Of a stretch of 64,000 bases of DNA, positions 15,062 through 26,452 are shown one piece after another. The DNA is from Rudaea cellulosilytica DSM 22992 (GTDB lineage: Bacteria > Pseudomonadota > Gammaproteobacteria > Xanthomonadales > Rhodanobacteraceae). Location of the stretch: positions 992,001 to 1,056,000 of the forward strand of contig NZ_KB899242.1 of NCBI RefSeq assembly GCF_000378125.1, written 5' to 3'. A program made the position numbers and the translations under genes. Each line of letters starts with the position of its first letter. The first letter of the stretch is position 1. The notes beneath the pieces were generated by a model, which worked only from the letters and a program-made list of their open reading frames with translations, was not told the origin of the DNA and did no database searches.

Positions 15062-16852
15062 CTAGAGACCGGCATTCGGTGAAAAAGATTCCACGCCGAC
15101 GCGCACCTGCAGCGGATACGGCGGCAGATCGGCGACGAGGCCGCGGGCGAGGCGCTCCTGCAGCTCGCGCCACCAGCGCACGCTGAAGATGTCGCCGTGC
15201 GCTTCGAGCAGGGCCGCGCGCTGCGCCGCGTCCATGCCGAGAAAGCGCGGGAACTGTTCGGGAAACACGTCGAACGGGCCGACGTAGAACGATTCGCCGC
15301 GATCGTCGTCCTCGGGCAATTCGCGAAAGCGGCATTCGCTGACCAGGCAAAGCTCATCGTAGTCGTAGAAGATCGCGCGACCCGTGCCGGTGACGCCGAA
15401 GTTCTTGAACAGCAGGTCGCCCGGGAAGATGTTGCTCGAAGCGAGATCGCGGATCGCCTGGCCGTAGTCGACCACGGCACGGATCCCGGCGTCGGGCTCG
15501 GCCTCGCGCACGTAGAGGTTGAGCGGGCGGACGCGGCGCTCGACATAGCAATGCGCGACGACGAGATCATCGCCGTCGATCTTCACCGTTTCGCTGCAAC
15601 TCGCCAGCAACTCGTCGAGCAGCGCGGGTGCGAACTGGTTGCGCGGAAAGCGCAGGAAGTGGAATTCCTGTGCATCGACGAGGCGCCCACAGCGGTCGTG
15701 GCGGAACACGAGCGTGTATTTCTGCATGACTTCGGCACGCACGCTCTCCTTCGGAAACGCGAACTTGTCGCGGATCAGCTTGAACACGAGCGGATACGAA
15801 GGCAGCGTGAACACGGCCATGACCATGCCGCGCTCGCCATCGGCATGCACGAACTGCTCGTCGCGATGTGCGGCGAGATGGCGGAAGAAATGTCGGTAGC
15901 GCTCGGTCTTGCCTTGCTTGGCGCGGCCGAGCGCGGTGTACAGCTCGTCGATCGGCTTGAACGGCAGCAGCGTGCGCAGGAACACGACCGCGTCGCCCAC
16001 GGTCGGCAGATCGGCCTGGAAATAGCTGCGCGTGTAGCCGAACACCTGGGCCACATGCGCGCGCTCGGTCAGCACCGCATCGACGCGCAGACCCGCGTCC
16101 TCGTTGACCAGCGCGATCACGAGCGGCGCAATGCGCTCGGCACCGAAGATGCGGCCGACGAGATAAGCGCGGCGCTCGCGGTAGAACACCGTATCGAGCA
16201 ACTCGATCGCGCGGATCGGATTGGCGTTCGCTGCGTCCGTGCCACCCCATTCTTCCAGACGCTGGGCCAACGTCTCGGCGATGCGCAGCGCACACAAGCT
16301 CTGGTGCGCGTACGCCACGTCGAACGAATAATCCTCGAGCATGCGCTGGCAGACGCGCGGCAGTTGCCCCCACACCGCGTAGCTGTGGCGTTCGACCGGG
16401 TGGGTGATGCGGTCGGTCGGTTCGATGTCGAGCGCGACGAACTCGATCTGCGCATCGACGCCCGAGGTGCCGAAGAAGCGCCGTGTGAGCGTGTTGTAGA
16501 AGGTCTTGTTGAGTTCCTGATCGAGCAGCGGGGCAATCAACTCGGCGAAGCTGCCGCGGATGTCGACCCACAGCGCGCGCTCGCGCACGCGCTCGCGCAA
16601 CAGACGCTCCAGGCGCGACGTGGTTGCGCGCACGCAGATGTCGTAGAGGTCCATGCGCTCGACGTTGTCCATCTGCGCCGAGATGAAGTCGCGCGCCTCG
16701 AAACGCTGCTTGGCGCGGCGCGTGACCGCGCGGAAGCGGTCGTTGTAGTCGGCGAAGCCGTTACGGATGTCGACAGCCGCCGCCGCGGCCAATGCCGCGC
16801 GTTCTTCGGCCGGCGCGCTCGATTCGACGGTGGCGGCGTCTTCGGAACTCAT
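15062..16852 (-). CDS. aceK: Isocitrate dehydrogenase kinase/phosphatase AceK
   Basis: A 596-residue protein close to the usual AceK length (~580). The N-terminal regulatory half has [17 protein letters not shown] and [11 protein letters not shown]. The kinase/phosphatase half has [21 protein letters not shown] (ATP-binding Lys), NLYVREA and a catalytic segment [17 protein letters not shown] followed by FYDYDELC. AceK phosphorylates and dephosphorylates isocitrate dehydrogenase to divert isocitrate to the glyoxylate shunt during growth on acetate or fatty acids. aceA and aceB are not in the window. It fits with fadH and the prp genes also present. Confidence 0.97.
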   Translation of the reverse strand: MSSEDAATVESSAPAEERAALAAAAAVDIRNGFADYNDRFRAVTRRAKQRFEARDFISAQMDNVERMDLYDICVRATTSRLERLLRERVRERALWVDIRGSFAELIAPLLDQELNKTFYNTLTRRFFGTSGVDAQIEFVALDIEPTDRITHPVERHSYAVWGQLPRVCQRMLEDYSFDVAYAHQSLCALRIAETLAQRLEEWGGTDAANANPIRAIELLDTVFYRERRAYLVGRIFGAERIAPLVIALVNEDAGLRVDAVLTERAHVAQVFGYTRSYFQADLPTVGDAVVFLRTLLPFKPIDELYTALGRAKQGKTERYRHFFRHLAAHRDEQFVHADGERGMVMAVFTLPSYPLVFKLIRDKFAFPKESVRAEVMQKYTLVFRHDRCGRLVDAQEFHFLRFPRNQFAPALLDELLASCSETVKIDGDDLVVAHCYVERRVRPLNLYVREAEPDAGIRAVVDYGQAIRDLASSNIFPGDLLFKNFGVTGTGRAIFYDYDELCLVSECRFRELPEDDDRGESFYVGPFDVFPEQFPRFLGMDAAQRAALLEAHGDIFSVRWWRELQERLARGLVADLPPYPLQVRVGVESFSPNAGL

Positions 16853-16873
16853 CGCGCCCTACCATACCGGAAA

Positions 16874-18109
16874 TCAGCGTTCTTTTTTCGCCTTGCCCGG
16901 TGCAGGCATGAACGGGTTGCGATCGAGCGCGGCCAGTGCCGCCCATGCCGTCGCGCCGAGGTGCGGACGGCGGTAGTAGTGAAAATCAGCCGAGGTGCTG
17001 TCAGCACCGATGGCGAGGCCGGTCGTGATGCGCGGCTCGCGCGTGGCGTAGAGGAACCCGCCCGTCGAAGCCTGCTGTGCGATTGTCGCAACCAGCATCG
17101 AAGCGTCGTTCTTGCGACCGGACCTATGATAGACCAGCGCCGCCTGCGCCGTGCCTTCGGTCCACAATCCGTCGCGGTCGTCGTTGAAATCGAAGCCACC
17201 GGCCACGCCATGCTTGCGCTCGACCCAGGCCAGCGCTCGCTGCCATCGCTTGTCCGCATTCGGCAGCAATTGCGCCCACAGTTGCACGTCGAGTCCGGAC
17301 ACGCCGCGATTCGGAGTGTGGCCATCGGTCAGCGTGCCGATCCAGAAATGCGCAGTCGTTTCATCCCACTGCGCGTCGACGAAGCCGCGTGCCTGTTGCT
17401 CGTATCGTTTCCACTCGCCTTTCGCATCGGTGCGATCGAGCCAGGCGAACAGCGCGACGAGATCGATGTTGTGCTCGGTCGATTTCCACGAAATTTTTCT
17501 CGGTGCCGCATCGAAGCCTTCGGTGCCGCCGCTGAAACCTCCGGCACCACGCATGTCCGAGGTGTTCGCGATGATCCAGTTCGCCAGCTTCACCGCGGCA
17601 TCGCGCCAGCGGACTTCGCCGGTAGCGTCATGCATGGCGAGCAGGGCGAGCGCGGCCCAGGCGACATTGCCGGTCGCGGTGCCGTCCTGATACGCGTCTT
17701 CGAACCAGCGGCTTGCTTTCCGGTCCCACCAGCCGTTCGGCAGCGGCCTGCCATTTTCGAGCACACCGGCGCGATACGTGTTGCGCAAGCGCACATCGCT
17801 CACCGCAGCGAGGCGCAACGCTTCGCCGATGCGCGCCGCCTGCGCGGGCTTGTCGCAGCCGAGCAGCGCGATCACCGCCAGCGCGTTGTCGTAGGTGAAC
17901 GCCGCCGTGCGCAGCGCTGGCTCGTCCGACTCGCCGGTGCCGCGCTCGTGGTCGTAGCTGCGCAGGAAGACCGCTGCATTTCCCGAAGTGGCATCGACGC
18001 GCGACGCAAGCGCATTGCAACTCGTCGTCGCAACGTTTTTCGCATCACCCGCCGCGTGGACTACGCTCGCGGAAAACAGCAGCGCTAAACCGAAAATGCC
18101 GAAACGCAT
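16874..18109 (-). CDS. Exported alpha/alpha-toroid-like protein of unknown function
   Basis: About 411 residues. A signal peptide (FGIFGLALLFSASVVHA) precedes a helical domain with repeated A/W/L-rich helices, such as TYDNALAVIALLGC, VAWAALALLAMHDATGE, AAVKLANWIIANT and GTAQAALVYHRSG. The pattern resembles six-hairpin glycosidase folds, and acidic-aromatic segments (GFDFNDDRDGLWTEGT) might form a catalytic cleft. No family could be named. The start is the ATG at 18109, with GAGG 9 nt upstream; a GTG at 18124 overlaps the tldD stop. It is directly behind tldD and may share its transcript, though a functional link is not evident. Confidence 0.68.
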   Translation of the reverse strand: MRFGIFGLALLFSASVVHAAGDAKNVATTSCNALASRVDATSGNAAVFLRSYDHERGTGESDEPALRTAAFTYDNALAVIALLGCDKPAQAARIGEALRLAAVSDVRLRNTYRAGVLENGRPLPNGWWDRKASRWFEDAYQDGTATGNVAWAALALLAMHDATGEVRWRDAAVKLANWIIANTSDMRGAGGFSGGTEGFDAAPRKISWKSTEHNIDLVALFAWLDRTDAKGEWKRYEQQARGFVDAQWDETTAHFWIGTLTDGHTPNRGVSGLDVQLWAQLLPNADKRWQRALAWVERKHGVAGGFDFNDDRDGLWTEGTAQAALVYHRSGRKNDASMLVATIAQQASTGGFLYATREPRITTGLAIGADSTSADFHYYRRPHLGATAWAALAALDRNPFMPAPGKAKKER

Positions 18110-18120
18110 GTCGGCGCGCC

Positions 18121-19560
18121 TCACGCCGCCGTGCCACCCACCGTCATCGCATCGATACGCAACGTCGGCTGGCCGACGCCGACCGGCACGCTCTGCCCTT
18201 CCTTGCCGCAGACGCCGACACCTTCGTCGAGCTTCAAGTCGTTGCCGATCATCGATACGCGCGTGAGCACTTCGGGGCCCGAGCCGATCAGCGTCGCGCC
18301 CTTGACCGGCCGCGTCACCTTGCCGTTCTCGATCAGGTAAGCCTCGCTCGCCGAGAACGTGAACTTGCCATTGGTGATGTCGACCTGGCCGCCACCGAAG
18401 TTTACGGCGTACAGTCCGCGCTCGACCGAAGCGATGATCTCGCCCGGATCGTGCTGACCTGCAAGCATGTAGGTGTTGCGCATACGCGGCATCGGCAGAT
18501 GCGCGAACGATTCGCGCCGGCCATTGCCGGTCGAGCGCTGGCCCATCAGCTGCGCGTTGAACTTGTCCTGCATGTAGCCCTTGAGGATGCCGTCTTCGAC
18601 CAGTACCGTGCGCTCGGTCGGCGTGCCTTCGTCGTCGACGCTGAGCGAACCGCGCCGATTCGCGAGCGTGCCGTCGTCGACGACGGTGACGCCCTTCGCC
18701 GCGATGCGATCGCCATAGCGGCCCGCGAATGCGCTCGTGCCCTTGCGGATGAAATCACCCTCGAAGCCGTGACCGATCGCCTCGTGCAGCAGCACACCGG
18801 GCCAACCAGGGCCGAGCACCACAGTCATGCTGCCCGCAGGCGCCGGCACCGATTCGAGATTGACCAGCGCCTGCCGCACCGCTTCGCGCGCGAACGCGTG
18901 CGCGCGCCCGTTCGCGAGCAGTTCGCGATAACCGTAGCGGCCGCCGCCGCCCGAGCTGGCCGATTCGCGCCGGCCATTCTGCTCGGCGATCACGTTGACG
19001 TTCATGCGCACGAGCGGGCGCACGTCGGCAGCGAGCGTGCCGTCCATCGCCGCCACGAGCACCGTATCGAGCGTCGCCGACAGGCTCACGATCACCTGCG
19101 TCACGCGCGGATCGAGCGCGCGCGTGAACTTGTCCACTTCGCGCAGCAGCGCGATCTTCTCCTCGTTGGCGATGCTCTCGACCGGATCGATCGCCGGGTA
19201 CAGCGACTGCGCGTTGCGCGCGGTGAGCGCATGCGCAGCGCGATCGTTGCCCGACTGCGCGATCGCGCGCGCACTCTTCGCTGCAGTCAGCAGCTCGGGC
19301 AGCACGATCTCGTCCGAATAGGCGAAGCCGGTCTTCTCGCCGCTCATCGCGCGTACGCCGACGCCCTGCTCGATCGAATGATTGCCCTCCTTGACGATGC
19401 CGTCTTCGAGCATCCACGACTCGCTGCGCGAATGCTGGAAATACAAATCGGCCGCGTCGATCGACGGCCCGGCAAGCTGGCCGAAGACGCGGTCGAGGTC
19501 GGTGGAGGCGAGGCCGCCGGGGGCGAGCAGGCGCTGTTCGGCGAGAGCAAGTACAGACAT
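18121..19560 (-). CDS. tldD: Metalloprotease TldD
   Basis: A 479-residue protein, the usual TldD length. The zinc motif [16 protein letters not shown] (HExxxH) is intact. Other conserved parts are [47 protein letters not shown] and [29 protein letters not shown]. TldD works with TldE/PmbA to cleave unfolded peptides, for example in antitoxin decay and in maturation of modified peptides. pmbA is not in the window. A 197-bp gap upstream separates it from the divergent SYLF gene. Confidence 0.96.
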   Translation of the reverse strand: MSVLALAEQRLLAPGGLASTDLDRVFGQLAGPSIDAADLYFQHSRSESWMLEDGIVKEGNHSIEQGVGVRAMSGEKTGFAYSDEIVLPELLTAAKSARAIAQSGNDRAAHALTARNAQSLYPAIDPVESIANEEKIALLREVDKFTRALDPRVTQVIVSLSATLDTVLVAAMDGTLAADVRPLVRMNVNVIAEQNGRRESASSGGGGRYGYRELLANGRAHAFAREAVRQALVNLESVPAPAGSMTVVLGPGWPGVLLHEAIGHGFEGDFIRKGTSAFAGRYGDRIAAKGVTVVDDGTLANRRGSLSVDDEGTPTERTVLVEDGILKGYMQDKFNAQLMGQRSTGNGRRESFAHLPMPRMRNTYMLAGQHDPGEIIASVERGLYAVNFGGGQVDITNGKFTFSASEAYLIENGKVTRPVKGATLIGSGPEVLTRVSMIGNDLKLDEGVGVCGKEGQSVPVGVGQPTLRIDAMTVGGTAA

Positions 19561-19687
19561 GAATTTTCCTTTAACGAGCCGCCGCTGGATTCACGGCGGA
19601 AATCTCATAGCAGATCAAAGATCAACGATTTATTTACATGGGATCGACGAGGCGAGCTTGCAAGCTCGGTGTCCGTTCAGGTCATTG

Positions 19688-19696
19688 TGATATAAA
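19688..19696 (+). promoter_or_regulatory. Extended -10 promoter for the SYLF lipoprotein gene
   Basis: TGA directly followed by TATAAA (19691-19696) fits the extended -10 form. Transcription would begin near 19703, about 55 nt before the ATG at 19758. No clear -35 is seen. Confidence 0.45.
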
Positions 19697-19757
19697 AAAA
19701 CCGGCGAATCATGTGTCGATGCCGATTCACTTCACCATCACTCGAAGGAGAAGGATC

Positions 19758-20345
19758 ATGCAGATACGCAAACTCGTAGTTATGCTCGGCGCGGCGATCG
19801 CCGTCTCCAGCTTCGGACTGACCGGCTGCACGACCACGCCGGACAAGCCCAACTCCGCCGCGACCAACGCTTCCAAACGCACCGCGCTCGATGCCGAGGT
19901 AGACGCCACGCTGTCGCGTACGCACTCGGTCGTGCCCGGCTCGCGCGAGCTGATGGCCAAGGCCGCCGGCGTGCTCGTATTTCCGAAGGTGATCCAGGCA
20001 GGCCTGGTCGTCGGCGGTGAGCACGGCAACGGCGCGCTGCATATCGGCGGCAAGACCACCGGCTACTACAACACCACTTCGCTCTCGGTCGGCCTGCAGG
20101 CCGGTGCGCAATCGAAGTCCGTCGTATTCCTGTTCATGACCAAGGATGCGTTGGACAACTTCCGCAGATCGTCTGGCTGGTCGGCCGGTGCCGATGCGTC
20201 GGTCGCGGTGGTCAAGGTCGGCGCAAATGGCTCGGTCGACACGACGACTGCCACCGCACCGGTCGAGGTTATCGTCCTGACCAATGCCGGCTTGATGGGC
20301 GACCTGTCCGTCGACGGTACCAAGATCTCGAAGATCGACCTGTAA
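19758..20345 (+). CDS. SYLF-domain (Ysc84-like) lipoprotein
   Basis: A 195-residue protein. The N-terminus is a lipoprotein signal with lipobox FGLTGC, so Cys is probably lipidated. The rest is a SYLF/Ysc84 lipid-binding domain: ELMAKAAGVLVFPKVIQAGLVVGGEHGNGAL and a later VFLFMTKDALDNFRRS, ending in a VIVLTNAGLMGDLSVDGTKI segment. The family binds phosphoinositides in eukaryotes; bacterial members sit at the envelope and their role is not settled. GAAGGAGAAGG gives a strong ribosome site before the ATG at 19758. A terminator follows 17 bp after the stop. Confidence 0.92.
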   Translation: MQIRKLVVMLGAAIAVSSFGLTGCTTTPDKPNSAATNASKRTALDAEVDATLSRTHSVVPGSRELMAKAAGVLVFPKVIQAGLVVGGEHGNGALHIGGKTTGYYNTTSLSVGLQAGAQSKSVVFLFMTKDALDNFRRSSGWSAGADASVAVVKVGANGSVDTTTATAPVEVIVLTNAGLMGDLSVDGTKISKIDL

Positions 20346-20362
20346 CCAGCGCGACTCGTTGC

Positions 20363-20391
20363 AAGCAAGCCCCGCCAAGCGGGGCTTGCTT
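20363..20391 (+). terminator. Terminator after the SYLF gene
   Basis: Perfect 13-bp arms AAGCAAGCCCCGC and GCGGGGCTTGCTT with a 3-nt CAA loop, followed by a GTTGTGTGG stretch that is only partly T-rich. It is placed between the SYLF stop and fadH. Confidence 0.8.
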
Positions 20392-20410
20392 GTTGTGTGG
20401 AGGGTTCTAG

Positions 20411-22542
<2,132 letters not shown>

Positions 22543-22543
<1 letters not shown>

Positions 22544-22583
22544 GAACCTGTCCCAAAGCTACTACGCTTTGAGGACAGGTTCT
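22543..22583. repeat. Short TIR-only element, copy 3 (41 bp)
   Basis: AGAACCTGTCCCAAAGC (22543-22559), a 6-nt spacer TACTAC, then GCTTTGAGGACAGGTTCT (22566-22583). The arms match the terminal repeats of the two long elements, and the interior is missing. It forms a strong hairpin at the fadH 3' end, in the gap between convergent fadH and the TIGR03118 gene. Base 22543 is the A of the fadH TGA stop. Confidence 0.88.
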
Positions 22584-22639
22584 GAATCCGGCGGGCCGGC
22601 GGCAGCCGCTGCGCGTCGCTCCATCGGGGCGTCTGCTCT

Positions 22640-23764
22640 TCAATCGTCGCTCGAGTCGTCGCCGCTGCTAGTCGCCACAGCATCGATGCGTCCGTACGCG
22701 CCGTGCGCCTCATCACCCGGTCCCGCGGCGAAAAACAGCGTGTCGACAGGCTGGCTCGCGGAACCGCTGCCGAACGCGATCCCCCACAACCCGTCGATCT
22801 CAATCGGCCGGTTCTGAATGTCGCGCAGAGTACCCAGCGGCTGGCCGGACGCGATATCGTAGGCGTTGATACGTCCGTCGCCGAAATTGCCGACGAGCAG
22901 CTTGCCTCCTACGCGGCCGAAGCCGGCCGGTGCAACGGCCAAGCCCCAAGGCGCATTGAGCAAACCGCGCGTGGCAATACGGTGCAGCAATTTACCGTTC
23001 GGATCGTACACGTCGACGTAACCGAGGCCGGGCCCGTGCACGTCGTCGTGCATTTCAGCATCCTGCTTGGCGTAGGTGACATAGACATCGCCGTTGATCG
23101 CCTGGATGCCGAACGGCGCAAAGCCCGACGGCACATGCGGATCGACGAACGCGCCTGCGGGCAGGCTGACTGGGGCGAACTTGCTGTCGAAGACGTCGAT
23201 CTTTGCGTTGTGAAAATCCGTCGCGTAGAGCAACTGGCCACTGCCACCCGCACTCAGTGCCAGCCCCTTGTAGGCCGCGCCGCTCGCCGAGTTGTCGACC
23301 GCACGCAGCGCGTGCGTCACGTCCACATTCGGTGCCCAACCTGCAATCAGGCCATCTTCCGTGGCGAAGAGGAAGCGGCTCGGCCCGGTCGTGGTGCCGT
23401 TGCCGACCGTGAATCCGCTCGATGCGTTGAAGACAATGCCGGTCGGATTGCCGCCGCTCACGTCGGTCGGGCTCGGAATCATGACGACGAGCGACTGCGG
23501 AGTACCCGTCCCGTCATAGAGGGTCGACAGTCCTGTGCCATTGTCCGCGACCCAGACGACGCCGAACGGATTGAACGCGATGCCCCAGGCGTTGACGAGG
23601 TTGGGATCGGTGTGATCCGCTGCGATCGAACCGTCCGAGACAAGGGTGTGCTGCTGATATACGCCGAGGTCCTTCGCCAGCGCCGGCGACGAAATTCCGG
23701 CAAGGGCGACCCCGGCAGTGAAGAACGCGATGATGAAGCGGTCGAGGGGCTTTGAACTGCGCAT
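22640..23764 (-). CDS. Exported TIGR03118-family beta-propeller-like protein
   Basis: A 374-residue protein with a signal peptide (FFTAGVALAGISSPALA). The mature part carries the typical TIGR03118 run: NLVNAWGIAFNPFGVVWVADNGTG near the start, later SRFLFATEDGLIAGWAPN, YKGLALSAGG, LYATDFHNAKIDVFD, GFAPFGIQAINGDVYVTYAKQD and DGLWGIAFGSG. These repeats suggest an NHL-like beta-propeller outside the cytoplasm. The biochemical role of the family is unknown. The Asp/Ser tail DDSSDD is unusual. It is convergent with fadH, and the gap holds the short TIR element. Confidence 0.86.
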   Translation of the reverse strand: MRSSKPLDRFIIAFFTAGVALAGISSPALAKDLGVYQQHTLVSDGSIAADHTDPNLVNAWGIAFNPFGVVWVADNGTGLSTLYDGTGTPQSLVVMIPSPTDVSGGNPTGIVFNASSGFTVGNGTTTGPSRFLFATEDGLIAGWAPNVDVTHALRAVDNSASGAAYKGLALSAGGSGQLLYATDFHNAKIDVFDSKFAPVSLPAGAFVDPHVPSGFAPFGIQAINGDVYVTYAKQDAEMHDDVHGPGLGYVDVYDPNGKLLHRIATRGLLNAPWGLAVAPAGFGRVGGKLLVGNFGDGRINAYDIASGQPLGTLRDIQNRPIEIDGLWGIAFGSGSASQPVDTLFFAAGPGDEAHGAYGRIDAVATSSGDDSSDD

Positions 23765-23885
23765 AGCAATCTCCGGTTGGCTGCCCCCTGATTGCGATCC
23801 CGCAGCGCTGCCGCAGGACCGTGATCAGTTCATTCCTTGTCGAGCACCACCGGTTCAATCGCCGGCAGGCCGGCTTCCGGAAAAA

Positions 23886-25259
23886 TCACATTTCCCGCAC
23901 TGCACCAGGCCGCGCCAGCTCCGCCGACATGCCGAACCGTTCGCGTATTTCGCCTGCCAGCGCTTCGCGCGCGATGTCTTCGCCGTGAACGAGCACGACC
24001 GGAGGATGTTGTGGAATGCCGCCGTACCAATCGAGCAAGCCATTCTGGTCGGTATGCGCGGAAAGACCACCGACGGTGTGGCATTGCGCATTGACGCGAT
24101 AGTCCTCGCCGTACATGCGCACCCACTGCGCACCGTTGACGAGGCGCCGCCCGAGCGTGCCTTCGGCCTGGTAGCCGACGAACACGACGTGCGCCTCGCG
24201 CCGGCCGATGTTGTGGCGCAGGTGATGGACGATACGGCCGCCGTTGGCCATGCCGCTGCCGGCTATGATGATCGCGCCGTTGCGAATCTGGTTGATCGCC
24301 ATCGATTCCTGTAGCGACTCGGTCGCATGCAGATTCGGCAGGCGGAACGGATTGGGCGTCCCCTTCCACACTTTGCGCGCGTCTTCGTCGAACAATTCGT
24401 GGTGGCGATCGTAGATTTGGACCACCTTCGCCGCCATCGGGCTGTCGATGAAGATGCGCCAGCGCGACAGGTTCCATTCGTTCCAGTATCGCGCGAACCA
24501 ATACAGAATCTCCTGGGTGCGACCGACCGCGAATGCAGGAATGAGTACGTTGCCGCCGTCGCGCCACGCCGTGTCGAGGATGCCGCCGAGTTCGCGCACC
24601 GTGTCCGCGCGGTCCTTGTGATTGCGGTTGCCGTAGGTCGACTCCATCAGCACCAGATCGGCAACGGGCGGGGTTTCGGGATCGTTCAATATCGGCGTCC
24701 CCTTGGGCCCGAGGTCGCCCGAGAAGACAAGCGTGCGTCCGTCGGCGAACAGCTCCACGATCGCCGAACCGAGAATATGGCCGGCATCGCGCAAATTCAC
24801 CTCGATGCCCGGGAACAACGACGTGCGCTGGTGATACGGCAGCGGCCGCGTCTGCTGCAGCATTTTTTGTACGTCTTCGCGCGTGTACAGCGGCGCCACT
24901 GCGTCTTCGCCGCGCGCGCGCCTGCGATTGCTGCGTTCCGCGTCGCTTTCCTGCAGCGAGGCGGAATCGAACAGCATGACCGGCAGCAATTCGACCGTGG
25001 CTTGCTGCGCATAGATCGGGCCGCGATAGCCACGCGCCGAGAGCAGCGGCAGTCTGCCCGTGTGATCGATATGGGCATGACTGACAACAACCGCGTCAAT
25101 GCTGCTCACATCGAACGGAAACGGGTCGACATTGCGCGCCTCTTCCATCGCGCCACCCTGGATCATGCCGCAATCGAGCAGGATGCGTTTGCCCGCCGCT
25201 TCGACGAGATGCATGGAACCGGTTACCGTACCTGCCGCGCCGAAGAAATTCACTTTCAT
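23886..25259 (-). CDS. MBL-fold/beta-CASP metallo-hydrolase (RNA-processing type)
   Basis: A 457-residue protein. The metallo-beta-lactamase metal motif is VSHAHIDHTGRLP; further sites are AGHILGSA, FSGDLG and the C-terminal GLSAHTDQNGLLDW. A beta-CASP domain is inserted (STYGNRNHKDR, IPAFAVGRTQEILYW, IDSPMAAKV, AIIIAGSGMANGG). The plan matches CPSF73/YSH1-like nucleases also found widely in bacteria, where they are annotated as RNA-specificity exonucleases; the true substrate is unknown. The ATG at 25259 (MKVNFFGAAGTVTG) is the family start; the frame extends to 25469 but without support. Confidence 0.93.
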   Translation of the reverse strand: MKVNFFGAAGTVTGSMHLVEAAGKRILLDCGMIQGGAMEEARNVDPFPFDVSSIDAVVVSHAHIDHTGRLPLLSARGYRGPIYAQQATVELLPVMLFDSASLQESDAERSNRRRARGEDAVAPLYTREDVQKMLQQTRPLPYHQRTSLFPGIEVNLRDAGHILGSAIVELFADGRTLVFSGDLGPKGTPILNDPETPPVADLVLMESTYGNRNHKDRADTVRELGGILDTAWRDGGNVLIPAFAVGRTQEILYWFARYWNEWNLSRWRIFIDSPMAAKVVQIYDRHHELFDEDARKVWKGTPNPFRLPNLHATESLQESMAINQIRNGAIIIAGSGMANGGRIVHHLRHNIGRREAHVVFVGYQAEGTLGRRLVNGAQWVRMYGEDYRVNAQCHTVGGLSAHTDQNGLLDWYGGIPQHPPVVLVHGEDIAREALAGEIRERFGMSAELARPGAVREM

Positions 25260-25364
25260 GCAGTTTTCCCCATTACATGTCCGATCCAATCTACGCGAGT
25301 CTGCCGACGCTCGCAAAGTTCGCGCATGTACACTTGCCTGCACTCGAACGACAGGATCGATCCG

Positions 25365-26117
25365 ATGCCTCGCCCGATACCCATAATATTGATCGCACTT
25401 ATGTTGGCGGCATGTCAGTCTGCTAGCCCGTCGCATGCGGTTACGGCGGATGCGCCGGCATTTTTCCACATCAATCCCGTGCGGCCCGTGGCCGAACTGC
25501 TACCTGACGCGTTGGCCGCAACACCGCCGGCCGAAACAGGCGAATTGCGCAAAACTGATCTCGTCGAATTGGTTACGCTCGATCCGGTGATCAAGCTCGA
25601 CATCCGCTATGCCACGACACGCAACTTCCTCGGCACACCGCTGTACAGCCAGGCGCGCGCGTTCTTGCAGCGGCCGGCGGCGGAAGCCCTCACCCGGGTC
25701 GATCATGCGCTGGCGAAAGAAGGCTACGGCCTGCTTGTGCACGATGCGTATCGCCCCTGGTACGTGACGAAAATTTTTTGGGACGCGACACCGCCCGGCA
25801 AACATCAATTCGTCGCCAACCCTGCGACCGGTTCGCGCCACAATCGCGGCTGCGCGGTCGACCTGACGTTGTACGACTTGAAGACCGGCAAAGCCATCGA
25901 AATGCCGAGCCTGTACGACGAGATGAGCGAGCGCGCCTACCCGAGCTACACAGGTGGCACCGACGCCGCCCGCGCGCGGCGCGATCTACTGCGCCGCCAC
26001 ATGGAGGCCGAAGGCTTTACCGTCTACGAGTACGAGTGGTGGCATTTCGATTATCGCGACTGGAAATCGTATCCGATCGGCAACGTGCGCTTCGAAGATA
26101 TCGCTCGCGCTCGATAG
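25365..26117 (+). CDS. D-alanyl-D-alanine dipeptidase (VanX/DdpX type), lipoprotein
   Basis: A 250-residue protein with a lipoprotein signal (ILIALMLAACQS). The M15D peptidase core has LDIRYATTRNFLG, HDAYRPWYVTKIFW, the zinc motif SRHNRGCAVDLTL (SxHxxGxAxD), and EYEWWHFDYRDW with the catalytic Glu and third zinc His. It should hydrolyse D-Ala-D-Ala released from peptidoglycan in the periplasm, a nutrient role as in DdpX; vanH and vanA are absent, so a resistance role is not indicated. The ATG at 25365 has AGGAT upstream. Only 105 bp separates it from the divergent metallo-hydrolase start. Confidence 0.92.
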   Translation: MPRPIPIILIALMLAACQSASPSHAVTADAPAFFHINPVRPVAELLPDALAATPPAETGELRKTDLVELVTLDPVIKLDIRYATTRNFLGTPLYSQARAFLQRPAAEALTRVDHALAKEGYGLLVHDAYRPWYVTKIFWDATPPGKHQFVANPATGSRHNRGCAVDLTLYDLKTGKAIEMPSLYDEMSERAYPSYTGGTDAARARRDLLRRHMEAEGFTVYEYEWWHFDYRDWKSYPIGNVRFEDIARAR

Positions 26118-26130
26118 GGTCGCGCGAGCC

Positions 26131-26380
26131 TCAGCAACCCGGCCCGTTGGCGACACCTGCGAGCTTGTGAAGATTCCAGCTCATATTGCCGGGGGCGAAG
26201 GCAGAACCGCTCAATGTTGCCGCAGCCAGCTTGCAGTCGAAGAACGTCACTTTCAGCGAGCCGGAACACCCGCGCCGGCAATGATGAGCGGCGCGCCCAC
26301 GACGATATCCGCATGGACGCTTTGTCTGCCCGCGACGAGCGGCGCGGCAAGAAGGTGCAGAAACTTGCGCTGCGAACATC
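26131..26380 (-). pseudogene. Remnant of a secreted protein related to the gene at 29318-30124
   Basis: In one minus frame, a C-terminal segment ends at the stop at 26131: GSLKVTFFDCKLAAATLSG, then NLHKLAGVANGPGC. It aligns with the C-terminus of the 268-residue protein at 29318-30124 (GQLTITFTSCTTATATLTG, NLTMLTGVIGMPGC). In another frame just upstream is a signal-peptide-like stretch FLHLLAAPLVAGRQSVHAD followed by a stop. The middle (~200 residues) is missing and the frames differ. No intact start joins them. It fills the gap between the dipeptidase gene and prpC. Confidence 0.6.
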
Positions 26381-26452
26381 GACTCTGAAGGATGCCACCC
26401 TGCCTCTGCCTGGACGAATATCCGGGTGGGAGCATCGCAAGTCGGGCCGGGT

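Noticed and set aside
15030-15570. N-terminal extension of the exported methyltransferase-like protein to 15570
   Set aside because: The extra 180 codons are antisense-frame sequence of aceK and would hide the signal peptide.
15197-18088. A 963-codon open frame on the plus strand
   Set aside because: It is antisense to aceK and the toroid-like gene; no motif or signal and shadow-type composition.
25365-26117. Vancomycin-resistance vanX
   Set aside because: The enzyme family is the same, but vanH, vanA and vanRS are absent and the protein has a lipoprotein signal, so a nutritional or recycling dipeptidase is more likely.
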